Source: Cycas panzhihuaensis
Taxonomy: Eukaryota > Cycadophyta
NCBI GenBank assembly: GCA_023213395.1
Contig: CM041465.1
Location: 165,981,741 to 166,045,740 of the forward strand
DNA: 64,000 bases
Reading direction: 5' to 3'
In this document: in pieces, positions 10,595-23,009 of the stretch
Numbering within the stretch: position 1 is the first letter of the stretch
Layout of the letters: each line of letters starts with the position of its first letter
Made by a program: the position numbers and the translations under genes
Notes under the pieces: generated by a model
The model's input: only the letters and a program-made list of their open reading frames with translations
What the model was told of the DNA's origin: nothing
Databases searched by the model: none

Positions 10595-12837
10595 CCTAAA
10601 ACGTTCCTTATTTCTTCTTCTTACACTCTCTAACAACCTCCAACAAGCTCTCAGAACTCTCTTTCTCTTGCTCTTCTACTGCCTCTGCAAGCTTCCTCTT
10701 GTAGGAAATGCCCTGCATTTGTTGACATCCTACCCGGACTCTGCCTTCCACAGCTCAAGTTCATGGAACCTATCTCATCAAAGGGCTTCACCAAGCGGTG
10801 ATATCATTCAAAGCTTGCACCTACAAGTATTCAACAAGTTTATTCTTTAGATTTGCAGGTATTCTCCTCAAGCGCCTAGATCAGCTTCCTTCTATACTGT
10901 CATTAGGCAGGCCTGCTACAAACTTAGCCTAGCAGGTAGATCTTTATATTTCTTTCCATGTCATCTCCTTTAAACTTCTTTGAAATCTAAGATCTCTTCC
11001 ATACATTTTTTCATTTTTAGCACTTTCTAGTTTATGCAGGAGATATTTCCTTGTGATTTCCTTTTCACTTGCATTTTCTTTCTGCTTTCTCTTTGGTCTC
11101 TCCAAGAGGGCTGCGAGGTGATCCACTCAAGGTGTGAGTGAAGGAAGCACTCGATGGGTTCTACACTTGATAAGGCCAGCTTCCCAAGGGGCAATCCCCC
11201 TTCTCCTTCTTTGCTCTCCTCCTTGTGTCTTCCTTGGGCCACCGGATGACCCTGAAAAGGAGGCTATTACTAGAACTAGTGTATGTAGTTCCTTGCTACA
11301 CTATTTCCAGCCTTGAGAGCCCCATATTAGCATGGTATTTCAACCCCTAGTGGTGTTATATCCCTCTTTTGGCCACTCCCTCATTCGATGTTATACATAC
11401 TACATACCACAACTTTGGTAACACTAACAACATCTCCAGCTTTCATACCATTTGTTCCTTTTGCCATTGGCTTTCATATAGGCTGCCTAAACCTGCTATC
11501 CTTGTGCTCAAAGGTAGCATGGAGGTACTTACATAAGGGGGTTAGCTATTCTGAGGCTAACTATTAGCATTCATTTCTTGTTGTGTTTTATGTTGATAAG
11601 TTTGGGAGTAGCTTTCAATTAAATATTTTGTGTTGTTTCCAGCACTTCACTTGTGAATTTTTGGCACTTTATTCCCTCTCTATATATGCATCTACTTGGT
11701 ATTTTAGTAGCCCCTTGAAGGAAGGGGAAGAAAACCTTGTGTTTGCAGGTTTCATCACAACATTCTTGAAAAGGAAGAGGTGCTTCCATCTAGGTAAGTC
11801 TTCACTTTTTTCCTTTTTCATTTCATTTCCTCGCATAGTTGCTTTGTTTCCTTTTATCCTTTTTGGCTTTCCTTTCTTTTCTTTTTGCACAAGGAAGGTA
11901 AGGAAGCCCCTCCAATACTATCTCTAAAAAACATTGGTGTGTTGGATGAGGGCAAGGGAGCAAGTGCAGCATATGAGTAGGATATCTTCTTCGGCCACGT
12001 AACTTTTTGGGTACGTACTTTCCCTCCTCTCATAGCCTTTTCCATTTGTCATTATTAGGCATATCATCTTGCATAATAAATAACATAAAAGGAAAAGAGT
12101 AATCAACAGACCTACACACATTCATCTTTTATATGCATGTTGCATGTTGCCTTTATAGGAAGGAGCATATCATAGGAATTATACCTCCCTCCTCTCCTAC
12201 CCGAATGCAAAACATCCCTTAGTTTTGTATTTCCTAGCATACATTCTTGAGCCTGTTTGGAATACTTTTTTCCTTCTTCTCTTGTTTAGAAACAAAAGAG
12301 AGTGAGAGAGTACTTTATGTTCACTTTTTGTGAAAGTAAATGAGGACACTTTTATTATCCCTTCACACCCTATTTACGCACGCTACTCTAGTCACCCTTG
12401 TTGGGATTTAGATCCCTTCACTCATATAGTAGCAAGTGGCCTTTTTCCATCACTTCTTTCCCTTGTAGATTTGCCTTAAGTGAGTCAGCCTAAGGAGTTC
12501 TTTTTTTATTCCACCCATAACGTATTACTTTCTCATTGAAGTTCTTCTCTTTGTTGGACCTCCCTTTCCCTTTCCAGCCATCCAAGGGTGGGAGGATTCT
12601 ATCTTTTGGGGTTATCTGAGATACCTTACGTGTATCTTGCCCCTTCAAGCCATAAGCCTAAGCTACCTTGAGAAAGTTGTGTGCCATTCATGGGTCTCGA
12701 ACCTATGTTCTGATGCACGGATGCCCTATGCAGGTGTTTCCTCCACTTGTAGGATTGTATCTCTTATTCCAGACTTTTTTCCATTGACTTCCCCAACCTT
12801 CACCAAGTGTAGTTACCATCCCATAGATGCGATTCCA

Positions 12838-12856
12838 CTGGCGACCATACTGGGGA
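12838..12856 (+). other. Primer-binding site of Tat-1
   Basis: Immediately after the LTR end (CA at 12837) comes ctggcgaccatactgggg. TGG at 12839 fits the complement of a tRNA CCA end, with a tgg-cg start as in other Tat-group elements rather than the initiator Met type. The exact tRNA cannot be named by eye. Confidence 0.6.
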
Positions 12857-13093
12857 CCTGCCAGTAAGGGAATTAGTCTTTCTCCCTTTCTTGTTGGTGC
12901 TACTACCTCTTGGTATCTTTCCTTTTTGATTTTGTTAGGTAGCCCCCAACACGTGCATTGCCTTGTTTCCCTCTTCTTCCAATGCATAGGTATGACTTGC
13001 ATGTGATGATTCTCATGTCACTTACGAGGCATACCCCCATTGTCAGAAGAGCCTTCATATCATTCTCTTCCCGCATCAGATCCCGATCCAATC

Positions 13094-15300
13094 ATGGAGG
13101 GAACTCTTTTGGATTGGGCATACCACGCCTAAGTGTACGATTCCTTAGAGCCATCTACTTCCTTCCAAGGGTCTACCCAAAGAAGTGAAGACCCTATTTA
13201 TTATTCAGGTGACCAACCACACCCCCAATCTCACCATTCCTCTACTCATGGAGTAGATCCTACATCTCCTTTAGAGTTTTTCCACTCCTATAGAAATTCT
13301 GATAAGGACCGTCATGTGGGATCTACTTCATATGAGGCCCCTTCCACCTCTTACGATCAAGTCGATACCTCTCCTGCTAATGTAGTAGAAGCTTTGAGCC
13401 AATGTTTCCAAGCCATGCATCTCCAACCACACCCAAAGTGGTTTGAGGAGGTCTTGCAAAGCGTTGTATCACCTTCTTCTACATCCCCTTCACCTCACTC
13501 ATCGCGTTCAACCACTTTACCCATGATGAGCCTACCTTTTACATCTTCTTCTTCTCCCCATGGTGTATGTTCCTTGGGGACCACTCATGGCATGTCATCT
13601 TCCCAACTCGGGTTGAGCATGCCCTTGGCTAGTCAAACCACTATATCTCCTACTACAATTGTTTATCCACCTACTAGACCTAGGGGACTTAGATACCCCT
13701 CTACTTCTAGTCACGTGGGGTCCATCCCCACATAATCCCAATGCCAACCTAAGGACCCTTCTCTTTACCCACCTCACAGTTACACTACTCAGCCATGGGG
13801 GCATGGTAAAGGGAACTCCCTACCCATTTATAGGGTGGACCCTCTATATCCTTATGGGGTCGCACCACCCATGGGTGGCCCATATGGGAAGAATTTGGTT
13901 CCTCACCCCTCCTGTCTACCATCTTGTATGGAACCTTATATCATGCCTTTGCAAGGAGGGCCAACTCCTTCCCAAGTCACATTCCCTCAAGCTCCTTTTT
14001 AACAAGGAGCATTCTCTCTAGGAGGGACGAGTACATCATACCTATCTGCTCCCATGTAGGTTTCTTTGAATGTGGGATTCACGTCTCTTCACCCAATGGT
14101 AGGAGGAAAACATCCCCTTTCGAACTAAACCCTCCAAGGAGGATTTGGCCAAACCTTCCCGCTATCATTTCTAGCATCTGTAGACCCTATGGTCCAATCA
14201 AGGGTACTACCCTTCATGGACTATCGGTCAACCCCATTATCCATTGAGGCACTAAGAACCAACTTACTGCCTCACCACCTTAAAGTCCCCAAATTCAATG
14301 GGACTTCATCGCAAGATCTGGCGGAGCATGTTCGTAGCTTCTCTATGGCATGCATTGATTACTGGTCTTATGACCACATCCTTATGAAACTATTCCTGCG
14401 GTCTCTTCAAGGCGATGCACTTAAATGGTTTTATCGCCTACCTACACATTCTATCTTCTCATTCCAGTAGCTTGTGGATGAGTTCGTCAACTATTTTGAT
14501 GTGGCTTACCTATTTGAGAGTGGAATGAAATCCCTCCTGTCGCTTAAACATGGCCATGATGAAATGAATCGTGACTTTGTACGGTGTTTCCATGACCTTC
14601 TTCACTCCACTAAGGCTACTTTACCCAAGGAGTTGAAGAGGGATCTTTTTTTCAATGCCCTTCATCCAAAAATTCACATAGAAGTCCTCAAGATGGAGGC
14701 GACTACGTGTGACTCCACTATAGAGAAGTACTTGGCACTTGAGGTCATTGAGATCCAGGCTGGACTCAAGAATCCTTTTAAATCCTCACAGTAATGTGAG
14801 GCACCACCACCATCAAGAGAAACTAAAACTCAAAAACCCTCTAGGTCTTCTTCCCATTCTATTGAGAAGACTCTAGACCCTCTTACTTCAACTATATGTT
14901 CATTTGAACATACTATGAAGGAACTCAAGCTTTAAACTCCTTCATCTCCTACGTCTAATAAGCCAGTTCACCAGGCTTCACAAGCTACTCCTTCCAAGGG
15001 TGGTAACACCTAGTCCACTCAAGTGAGGAAACCTGACTCCTCCCTTGAGAAGAAGTGGTGCTCCATCCATGGGGAGTGCTTCTATGATGATTCACGCTGT
15101 CGGGTGCAACATCCTAAGGCTGCCCCACAATGTGACTCTTCCCCAAAATGAGCATTTAGACCCAACCTAGATCATCTTGTTCATAGAGATCCCTTCCCCA
15201 AATATGGGGAATGTGATCGTAACCCCCAACAAAAGAATAACCAGAACTAAGGGAAGGGTATGAGGAATTCATCTTCCTCCTTGTGTTCTCCTAACTGACA
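13094..15300 (+). pseudogene. Tat-1 gag (capsid-nucleocapsid), broken
   Basis: Gag forms the virus-like particle. The likely start is ATG at 13094 (MEGTLLDWAYHA); a stop 13 codons later (TAA at 13130) is followed in frame by an open stretch to 13735 that is rich in Ser, Pro and His (linker-like). The retrotransposon gag core is at 14189-14794: LKVPKFNGTSSQDLAEHVRS, LKWFYRLPTHSI, then FNALHPKIHIEV; one stop (TAG at 14468) splits it. Around 15050-15120, KKWCSIHGECFYDDSRC supplies a Cys/His cluster like the Tat nucleocapsid region. Later parts have frameshifts. Confidence 0.8.
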
Positions 15301-15639
15301 CACCCCATCACCTTCGTAATCCTGAAATAAGGCAAAGAAGGTTATCCAGTTGCTTGAGACCATCCTACTGTATGCCTTAACCTGGTCTCAAGTGATCAAA
15401 GAGGTAAATGGTGCCTCTTCATCCACATCTCATCTTAACCCTCTTCTGGAAACTTCTCTTTTGGAAGCCCCCGCACTCCCCAAGACCATTCCTGTGTGTC
15501 CTAGTCGTTACGACTTTCGAAGGGCCCTTCCCCAACCCACTGTGAAGGGGAAACCTTTCTCAGTCATTGATGAGCTCCATACCATGGATGCTGGAATGTC
15601 CATAATAGACATCTTGAGGAGCTGCCCTTAACAATGCAC

Positions 15640-16310
15640 ATTACTCTTAGAGGCCTTAGGATTAAGTGATGCACCCATTCATACCTTGGGAGTCACCCCA
15701 AGCTGTAAGCTCGTCATCTCCTTTGATCCTAAGGATATTCCCCCTACTAGTGAAAGGAAGTGCCAGTGGCACTTCCCTTTCACTATTACCATCGATACTC
15801 CATATTGCACTCTACGAAGAACTGTTGTCAATAATGGTTCTTCTGTTAATGCCATGCCCATGCGTGTTATGCAAGAGCTCAACATATCAGCTTTAGAACT
15901 AGTTCCATGGTGGTGCCAAGGCTACGATGGTAGCGAAAAGACATCCTTGGGATCGGTGTCTATCCCACTTACTCTTGAGGACAAGACTTTCCTTGTCGAT
16001 ATTGTAGTCCTTGACATTGACGTTGACTACAATATGTTGTTGGGACACCCATGGATCGATCAGATGGGAGCCATGTGCTCATCCTGCTGGGGGCAACTTA
16101 AATTCATCCATGAAGGGCGAATGAGAGTCGTCTCTCAGGAGCTTCCTCTTATCAAACAACCATGTCAATCCCATCAAGTGTCTCATGGCCAAACAAAAGG
16201 TGAAAAAGGCCTTTCTACCCATGCCTCTACTTGTTCTATTGACATCCCTAACTCATCCTGTTTGGAAGCCTCCTTAGTTCTAGATCCTGCTCTGGAACCC
16301 CTATAGTTGG
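15640..16310 (+). pseudogene. Tat-1 aspartic protease, catalytic Asp lost
   Basis: The protease would cleave the polyprotein. The open piece 15686-16306 contains VVNNGSSVNAMP, where the family has V(D)xGSSxN: the catalytic aspartate is Asn (a GAT/GAC to AAT change). LVDIVVLDIDVDYNMLLGHP gives the conserved strand and the LLG.P motif. The element could not process its polyprotein even without the stops. It continues into a Ser/Pro-rich linker (16310-16740) toward RT. Confidence 0.85.
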
Positions 16311-16740
16311 AGAAACTAGTTCTTCCCTTGTATCTCATGTCATTATCCCTATTGATCAAGTGCTCCTTGAGTCTTCCCCTTCATTGCTGCACATAGGTAA
16401 TGAGGTTCAGGAACCTCCTCCTATCCCTTGTGAGGGACCTCTTTCCAGCTCTTCCAGGGAGTCTGTCGGTAATGTCGAGCGGCGTGACGACCACCGTGGT
16501 CCCGCTGTCTCTACTTCCCTTCATCCTTCATCTTCTCAAAGTGTGGTCATTCATGGGGTGGACTACTTTGAGAATGATGAAGCCTTGCTTGAGCACTTAG
16601 CAGGATCTGAACCCAACCTTCCTTCTGGTCACCATAGGCTTGGTTATCAAAAGGTCTTAGCTATTGGGTCTTCTCTCGCTGACCTAACTCCATCCCCTGT
16701 TCCATCCCTTCCTGTTGACTGAGACCCCCTCCACTTTGAG

Positions 16741-17646
16741 GAGGGGAATGCCATGTGTATGGGGGCAACCCATGACATAGTCCTTGCCCCAGGCAAGGTC
16801 ATTAAGGTAGGGGAAGAATGCTTTCTTGATGAAGTGAAGGAGTATACCCTTCTGTTCCAGGAGTTTCGAGATATTTTTGCATGGGATTACTCTGATATGA
16901 AGGGAATTGATCCTTCAATCATAACCCACAACCTTACTACCATTCCTGGCGCTCGTCCCATGCGTCAGAAGTAACATCCTCTTCATCCTAAGCTCTCAAC
17001 TGCTATTAAAATGGAAGTTGAGAAACTCCTCAATGCAAGATTGATCACTTCCACTAACTACCCTAAATGGGTATCTAACATTGTCCCCGTTGCTAAAAAG
17101 AACAAGACAATCTGGATATGTGTTGATTTCCATGATATCAACAACGCATGTCCTAAGGATAATTTCCCACTTCCTTTTATTGATCAGATCATCGATCAAA
17201 CCACCAGTTTCAAAGTTATGTCCTTAATAGATGGCTTCTCTAGCTATAACCAAATTCAAATCTCTCCTAAAGACTGTCATAAGACGGCCTTCACCACTCT
17301 GTGGTGTACTTTTACCTATAAGGCGATGCCTTTTGGACTCAAGAATATAGGCGCCACTTATCAAAGGGCGATGTAATTCATTTTTAACGGTCTTATCAAC
17401 AAATCCTTGGAGGTCTTCATGGATGACATGATGTGTCTCTCACGCATTAGATCCCATCACCATGCCGATTTGCGGGCCATCTTTGCACGATGCCGCAAAT
17501 ACCACGTAAGCCTAAATTCTCTTAAATGTGTGTTTACCATGGCTGCTGGCAAACTCCTTGGTTTCCTTGTATCCAAACAAGGAATCCAAATTGACCCTAA
17601 TAAAGTCAAGGCCATCCTTGACATGCCACCTCCTAAAACGCAATGA
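16741..17646 (+). pseudogene. Tat-1 reverse transcriptase, broken
   Basis: RT blocks are well kept: EVEKLLNARLITSTNYPKWV (17011-17070), VDFHDINNACPKDNFPLPF, DGFSSYNQI, AMPFGLKNIGATYQRAM and, after a stop at 17374, EVFMDDMMCLSR with the FMDD form of the active-site box, then KQGIQIDPNKVKAI. The upstream linker (16753-16974) has VLAPGKVIKVG and FAWDYSDM, conserved in Tat-3. Two stops (16972, 17374) separate the blocks. This is one of the best preserved domains in the window. Confidence 0.9.
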
Positions 17647-18240
17647 CACATTAAGTCATTTTTAGGTAACCTTGGTTTTCTGAGGTGTTGTTTGGTAAAC
17701 TTTGACATAAATGCCAAACCGCTCACTAACCTATTAAAGAAGGGGGCACTGTTTATTTGGTCTTCTAAGGCCCAACAAGCCTTCTAAGAACTTAAGGAAG
17801 CTCTCACTTCTGCCCTAACATTGGTGGTGCCTCTCTTTGATAGGCCTTTCATCCTATATACCTCGGTAATTGATGAATATCTGGGTGCCATGCTAGCCCA
17901 AGAGGATGATTCAGGAGTTGAGAGAGCTATTTACTTCATCAGTCACACCTTTGTAGTTGCCGAACTCAACTACTCCCCCGTGGAGAAAGAATGCCTATCC
18001 TTGGTACATGCAACCAAGAAGTCCAGGCATTATTTGCTTGGAAATACTACTCGAGTGATCGTTCAATCCGATCCCCCACATTATCTACTTAGCCGACCTG
18101 ACCTGATAGGCAGGACTGGCAAGTGGGCTATCCTCCTTTAGGAGTTTGATCTTCACATTGTTAATAAGAAATCAAAGAAGGGAATGGTACTAGCGGAGCA
18201 GCTCGTCGACACTCCTATTCTAAACCCTCCAGACCTTCTT
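17647..18240 (+). pseudogene. Tat-1 RNase H (Gypsy type)
   Basis: This is the first RNase H, directly after RT. The piece 17821-18141 carries DEYLGAMLAQEDDSGVERA, the tether/RNase H start, then AELNYSPVEKECLSLVHATK and VQSDPPHYLLSR. The canonical first block usually begins with a D-containing strand (Y.SV.D...GA.L), seen here as TSVIDEYLGAML. Stops at 17644 and around 17787 interrupt the link to RT. The second, archaeal-type RNase H of this element lies at 23475-24040. Confidence 0.85.
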
Positions 18241-19556
18241 GTTGATGACTCTCTTCGTGATGAGCCTATCTTGGCCGTTCAGGATCTCCATCTTCATCTA
18301 CTTGATGATAGCCAATGGTATGGGGACATTGTGCAATATCTCACTCGGTAACAATATCGCCCTAATGCTAGCGATAAAGTTAGGTCTTGTATTCAGGCAA
18401 TTGCCAGACAATACTTTCTTATGGGTGAGATATTATACAAGAGATCTTTCGACGGGATCCTTCTTCACTGCATCGTCCCCGACGAAGCAGACCAGATACT
18501 CTGTGAGTGCCACCATGGCATTTGCAGGACCAACTTTGAGGGGCAATCCATGGCCTAAAGGATCCTCTATATAGGATATTACTGACTATCCCTAAGGATG
18601 CCCATGCTTATGCCTTGAGATGTCGGTGATGCCAGGAGCATGCCAACATAACTCACTTACTTTTCGAGGCTCTTCACCCTATTATATCTCCATGGCCCTT
18701 CTCCCAATGGGGGTTGGACCTCATTAGAGCCATAACCTCATCCTCTTCATTGCAGCATAATTTTATCTTGACTGCCACAGAATACTTTACTAAATGGGTG
18801 GAAGCCATTCCTTTGACTACTACTCCTGGTAGGACGATAGCCACCTTCACCGACCATCATATCATTTGCCGCTTTGGGGTTTCTGATGTTCTAATCACGG
18901 ACAACGGAACTCTCTTTTGCAATAAGGAGATGGATAAGCTTTGCGAGAGATTCCACATTTCTCATAAAACTTCCTCTCCTTACAACCCCCAGGTCAATGG
19001 CCAGGTTAAATCATTTAATAAAACTCTTATAAATATCTTAAAGAAAATCATTGCCCAATCTCAAAGAGATTGGCACCTCCAGCTCCCTTTTGCCCTATGG
19101 GTATATTGCACATCTATTTGTATGGCTACGGGAATGACTCCTTTCTTTCCAGTCTATGGGATGGAGGCAGTTCTCCCATTGGAAGTGGAGATTCCTTCTC
19201 TACGGGTCTCTCTCCAAGGTCTGGTCGATAAGGAGTCTATCCGTTAGGCTTGCCTCTTAGACCTTAAGGCTTTGGATGAGAAACGCTTGGTCGCCTACTA
19301 AGCCAACCTCACCTCTAGAGCTAGGGCACGAAGGACTTACGATAAAAACCTTCATTCCTGTCCTTTGCATCCCAAGTACCATGTCCTCAAGCTGGAATAT
19401 CTCCATGATCACATGACCAAATTCAGACCCAAATGGGTTGGCCCTTTTGTTGTCCTTGAGAGTCCTGGGAACAATGCTTACAGGATCACCACCCTGGAGG
19501 GCCTCAAATTTGAGAAGGCTATGAATGAGAAATTCCTTAAAAAAATCTATGCATAA
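18241..19556 (+). pseudogene. Tat-1 integrase, catalytic Glu replaced by Lys
   Basis: A degraded zinc-binding region (18430-18560) precedes the core at 18714-19247: LDLIRAI with the first Asp, LITDNGTLFCNKEMD with the second Asp, and NPQVNGQVKSFNKTL, where the expected Glu (GQ.E..N) is Lys, a GAA-to-AAA change. Tat-2 and Tat-3 keep Glu at this position. The C-terminal GPY/F-like end (19365-19556) reads KPKWVGPF as PKWVGPFVVLES and stops at 19554. Pol ends here; the element has no chromodomain. Confidence 0.88.
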
Positions 19557-20289
19557 CTATTCCATTTTTCTTTTTGCACTCTGAAATGAGCCTAAACTAC
19601 CATCCTAGGTGCGTCCTCATTCCCCCTAGCCACAGGTGGAATAGTGGCTTGGGGTGGCCTCCTTGTTTCTTTGGGGTTCCTCTCACGAAACCTCTCATCC
19701 CCCTTTTCTCTGGGGGCCCTGTCCTCCTATTTGGGGATATTCCCTGACTAGGACGATGCATTGGAGTGTCGTCACTCCCTTCCTATTGGCATTTCCTTTG
19801 CATATCCTACTATGCTCCCATGTGGACATGTGTGTCTCCCTATCTCCTAGCTCTACATATGTCTACTACCGCTGCTCATGGTGATCACGTGTGCGTCTAC
19901 TATGGATATGGCTCTACATAAAAGGAAATGCATGTAGCTCAAACAATCTCCTATCACAAGCCATACAATAATCAATCAAAAAACATCATAGCATATTCCT
20001 CTTTGTGCATCTGTGCACCCTTATATATATACATACATAAACATAAAAATATAAATATACATCATCAATCATGTGTCATCATACACATCAATATATATTA
20101 AATGGGGTGCTAATGGCCCCGTCTATATACATAAAATAATTAGTATGTGTCATATCATACAAATGGTATGGTACATCATCTGTGGGAAGTTGGAATCCTT
20201 GTAGGGAGGAGTACAATCATGTGGCAACATATGGTGACTCCCTGGAGGTCCGTTGCTTTCCCCTGTTAAATCAAAACTACTATACTATA
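19557..20289. other. Convergent 3' region between Tat-1 pol and antisense gene
   Basis: About 730 bases without a coding signature. It is conserved in Tat-2 (about 42020-42823) and Tat-3 (59078-59803): a ccaccctaagc...ccacccatgg-like block, gtgatcacgtgtg, and tatatatatacatacat A/T-rich runs. Because pol ends on one side and the antisense gene on the other, polyadenylation signals for both strands probably lie here; inferred from position. Confidence 0.5.
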
Positions 20290-22393
20290 CTCTACTACTG
20301 CCCCGCTCCTGGGGTATCATCTCCCAGTTGATGTGATCCCTCTCTTGGGGACCACATACCTCCCATGCTCCTCCTGTGCCTCATCTTGTGGCCTCCTCAG
20401 GTTCATCGTCACTGTGTGAGTATGTGTCCTGCTCCATGACGATCTCGAGGCTACCTGATCCACTTGCTAATCATATCATACCTAGATATAATCCCTCTCA
20501 CTCTCCACTCCCTGGAGTCTCTCCTCTATACTCTCAAATCTCTCCTCCATCCCTCTGAGATGCTCCTCTAGTAATACCATCCTAATATAGATCTCGATGT
20601 CTCCACCTACTCCTCCCTGAGCCTCCAGTTCTTATACCCAACCTCGCAGAGTGTCCCTCTCAACTCGGGTCTCGTCTAGCTCCCCCTAAAGCTATCCCAT
20701 ACGTGCCTCATGCTCCTGTGACTCTGTTATCCATACATCCCTCGCCCTAACCAATGGGATAAATGCCACTATATGAGCCCCTGCCAATCAAGGATCCTCT
20801 CCCACCTGGATGGGAGGTTGCCCCTCCTCGTAGACCCAGGGGAACATCTCCCAGACTGTCGCCGCTACCAGTCTCTATATCTCTCCCACTCTTGTGAAGT
20901 CCAACACACCATATGTCAGTACATGTATCCATATATATCAAACAAAATCAAACATCTAGATATTAGGTGATCGAAAGACGACAGGGAAGGGTAGCGTCTC
21001 ACCTGGTGGGGCCGGCGGTTCCTTGACTCAGATAATGGTCTCCTCCTCTGGTACTCCACCAGCTGTCGATACCTCCTCCTCCTCTGGTACTACCTTGGTG
21101 ACTTCCTAGACCACTGGGGCATCTCCACTCCCCTTTGTTAGTGCTACTGCCACCCTAGATCTCCCCACTATCCTTAGTCTCTAGGATCATGTCTGTGGGC
21201 CTCTTACTCCCTCTGCAGCTCTGGATGGACTCGCCTCTCCTCTTACGGCTCTCGATGGACCTGCCTCTCTCTCTACAGCTCCCGACAGACCCGCCTCTCC
21301 TCCTGCGACTACCGAAGGTCCTACATGTCCACATGCTTCTCTAGACAGGCCTGCCTCATCACCTCTATCATCCCCATCATCATCATCATCATCACCCGAG
21401 GTGACTCTCGCTCTGCTTGCCTTGTCATTGCTGCTCCACCTCACCCCTCGATATGGATCAGATATATAGTCAGCCATGGTGAGGAGGACCAACGATGTAG
21501 CCTCCACTGAGTGACGAACATGTGCCTAGTCCTCAGTCCCTCTAAACTGAGTCTGCCACCTATGGACCATGGGAGCCCACTCCAAGATGGGGTGTGGTCC
21601 TCCTGCAGGTGCCACCACTTTAAAGTGATAAAAAAACTAGCACTGTAATAATGTGTTGTAAGATAGTCCACCTCTCCCTACCACCCTCATAGCGTCCAAC
21701 TAAGCAACTTGGATTGTCGCTATTAAGGTGGCCTAATCTAGCCTCTCCTTGGCCTTGCATCTCTTGACTACATCCATCCACCCGCTGGGTATATCTCTAT
21801 AGTTTTGTTTCTAGGATATCCATAACGTAATGTATAAGGTAATCAGTTTCCTCACTCGAGGAACTTTGGACATGACCATAGTTTGTAGGAGTATCCCTCT
21901 CCTCTCCCATCTATCCTATCCTGTCCTATAAAGAATGTCATTGCCTCCCTGTGTGCTACCTCATTGCTAGGTAGTGCCCCTAGTGATGTTGGTCATCCCA
22001 TCGTTGGTACCCCCAGGATCCTCCTAATGTCTCCTGGCGTGGCTGTGATATCCTCCACTTGGGGGAGGTGGAATACGTGCCTCTGCCTATCCTAATGGGA
22101 GACTATGTCTACTAGGAGTCACTGATCTGATGCATACTGTGGCATCTGTGTGACATTTAGTAGGCCACATCGTGCTAGAACCTATTTGTTCCCACGGGAC
22201 ATCATCTCTATGAAACTCAACATCGCCATCCCTATGTTCTCACAGTTCTCTACTATGATAATTGCCTATAAAATACCCCAAAAACCAGTCAAAACCTGTC
22301 TAAATCCACCTATTGGTCCTTAGGATGACCTCTCACTCCTCTTAGATCAAGATCTATTTGCCGTCTTTTATTTTTTTAGCTATTTTATCTTCT

Positions 22394-22500
22394 CACCATG
22401 CTAAACTTTACGGTGTTGTAGAGTTTAGCTTGGGTCCTACGACGATTGGGGCTCCACGGCAAAGATTGTGGCACCGTGATCTTTGCTGTGGTGTGAACAT
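22394..22500. repeat. Palindromic modules in intron 1 of Tat-1 antisense gene
   Basis: Two imperfect inverted repeats: ctaaactttacggtgttgtagagtttag (arms CTAAACTtTAC / GTagAGTTTAG) and ccacggcaaagat..atctttgctgtgg. Equivalent modules sit in the same intron in Tat-2 and Tat-3 and related ones in the LTRs. Confidence 0.65.
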
Positions 22501-22922
22501 CACCCCCCAAAAAGGGGGGGTTTCCCGCCCAAAAAACCCAAAAAAAATTCCCTGGCAGACCTTACTCCAGCCCACTGGGACTAGGGCTGCCTAATGCCCT
22601 GGTCCCCCTTCTCATTGGGTCCAATTCAGACTCTAGGAGATCACTATTTGCCCTTAAGGGCCCCAAAACTACCTAAAAATTAACAAAAGCAACAAAACTC
22701 AAAGCACGAGATGGGTTAGGGAATGAGCAATCCACTCACTAGATCTGACCTCGCGACTGCCATCTCATCGTCCTAATCCCACTAGCAGTCCTCTCACCTT
22801 GATCCAACAGTCTGATCTCCTCTTACATGTCTCCAAAATTGGGTAGTCCTCCATTGCGTAAGGTAAATAGCTCTGAATCATTCATGAGCCCATGAAAATG
22901 AATTCCATTTTCATCGAGTTTT

Positions 22923-22933
22923 CCTTATATAGG
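22923..22933 (-). promoter_or_regulatory. TATA box of Tat-1 antisense gene
   Basis: The minus strand reads CCTATATAAGG, about 190 bases before the intron 1 donor. The identical 11-mer occurs in Tat-3 (56438-56448) and an almost identical one (ACCTATATAAGG) in Tat-2 (39389-39400), each followed by gaaaat(g)g.attcattttcat. Conservation of box and downstream bases in three diverged copies supports a real promoter. Confidence 0.7.
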
Positions 22934-23009
22934 CAGGGGCACCGATGGCCACTTCCTCTGTTTCTATCACTGTGACAACCCTTAGGGCCATCCCTCGTCC
23001 CTAATCACT

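Larger units (their letters stand above)
9857..12837 (+). repeat. 5' LTR of Tat-1
   Basis: This LTR aligns along its length with 24325-27300 (TATTTCCTAGCTATTGGG versus TGTTTCCCAACTACCGGG at the start; GATTCCA versus AATTCCA at the end). It contains a TATA-like box (10588-10594), a palindromic module (10401-10463) and long pyrimidine-rich tracts. The ORFs inside are short and not conserved with the other LTR in frame, so I treat it as non-coding. Confidence 0.9.
20290..22933 (-). pseudogene. Tat-1 antisense gene with plant mobile domain-like exon
   Basis: Opposite to gag-pol. A TATA box (22933-22923) is followed by a short exon 1 and intron 1 (22739-22266: GTGAGT donor, TATAG acceptor). Exon 2 starts near ATG 22223 (MLSFIEMM) and, in broken frames, encodes the mobile-domain-like block HWDRQRHVFHLPQVEDI, PGDIRRILGV, then (21507-21187) MADYISDPYRGVRW, an acidic DDDDDDGDD run and Gly/Ala/Pro repeats (EAGPSRA). 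Intron 2 is 21002-20891 (GTGAGA...CACAAG). Exon 3 encodes a Glu/Arg-rich heptad-like region and a THTHTVTM..RRP basic tail. Layout matches Tat-2 and Tat-3. Several stops. Relation to the PMD/aminotransferase-like family rests on the W(D)....H.FHLP..G...T..D...LLG pattern; a search is needed to confirm it. Confidence 0.7.

Noticed and set aside
10148-12121. Several 60-115-codon frames in the Tat-1 5' LTR, some repeated in the 3' LTR
   Set aside because: Frames are not preserved between the two LTRs and overlap on both strands; long LTRs of this base composition give such frames by chance.
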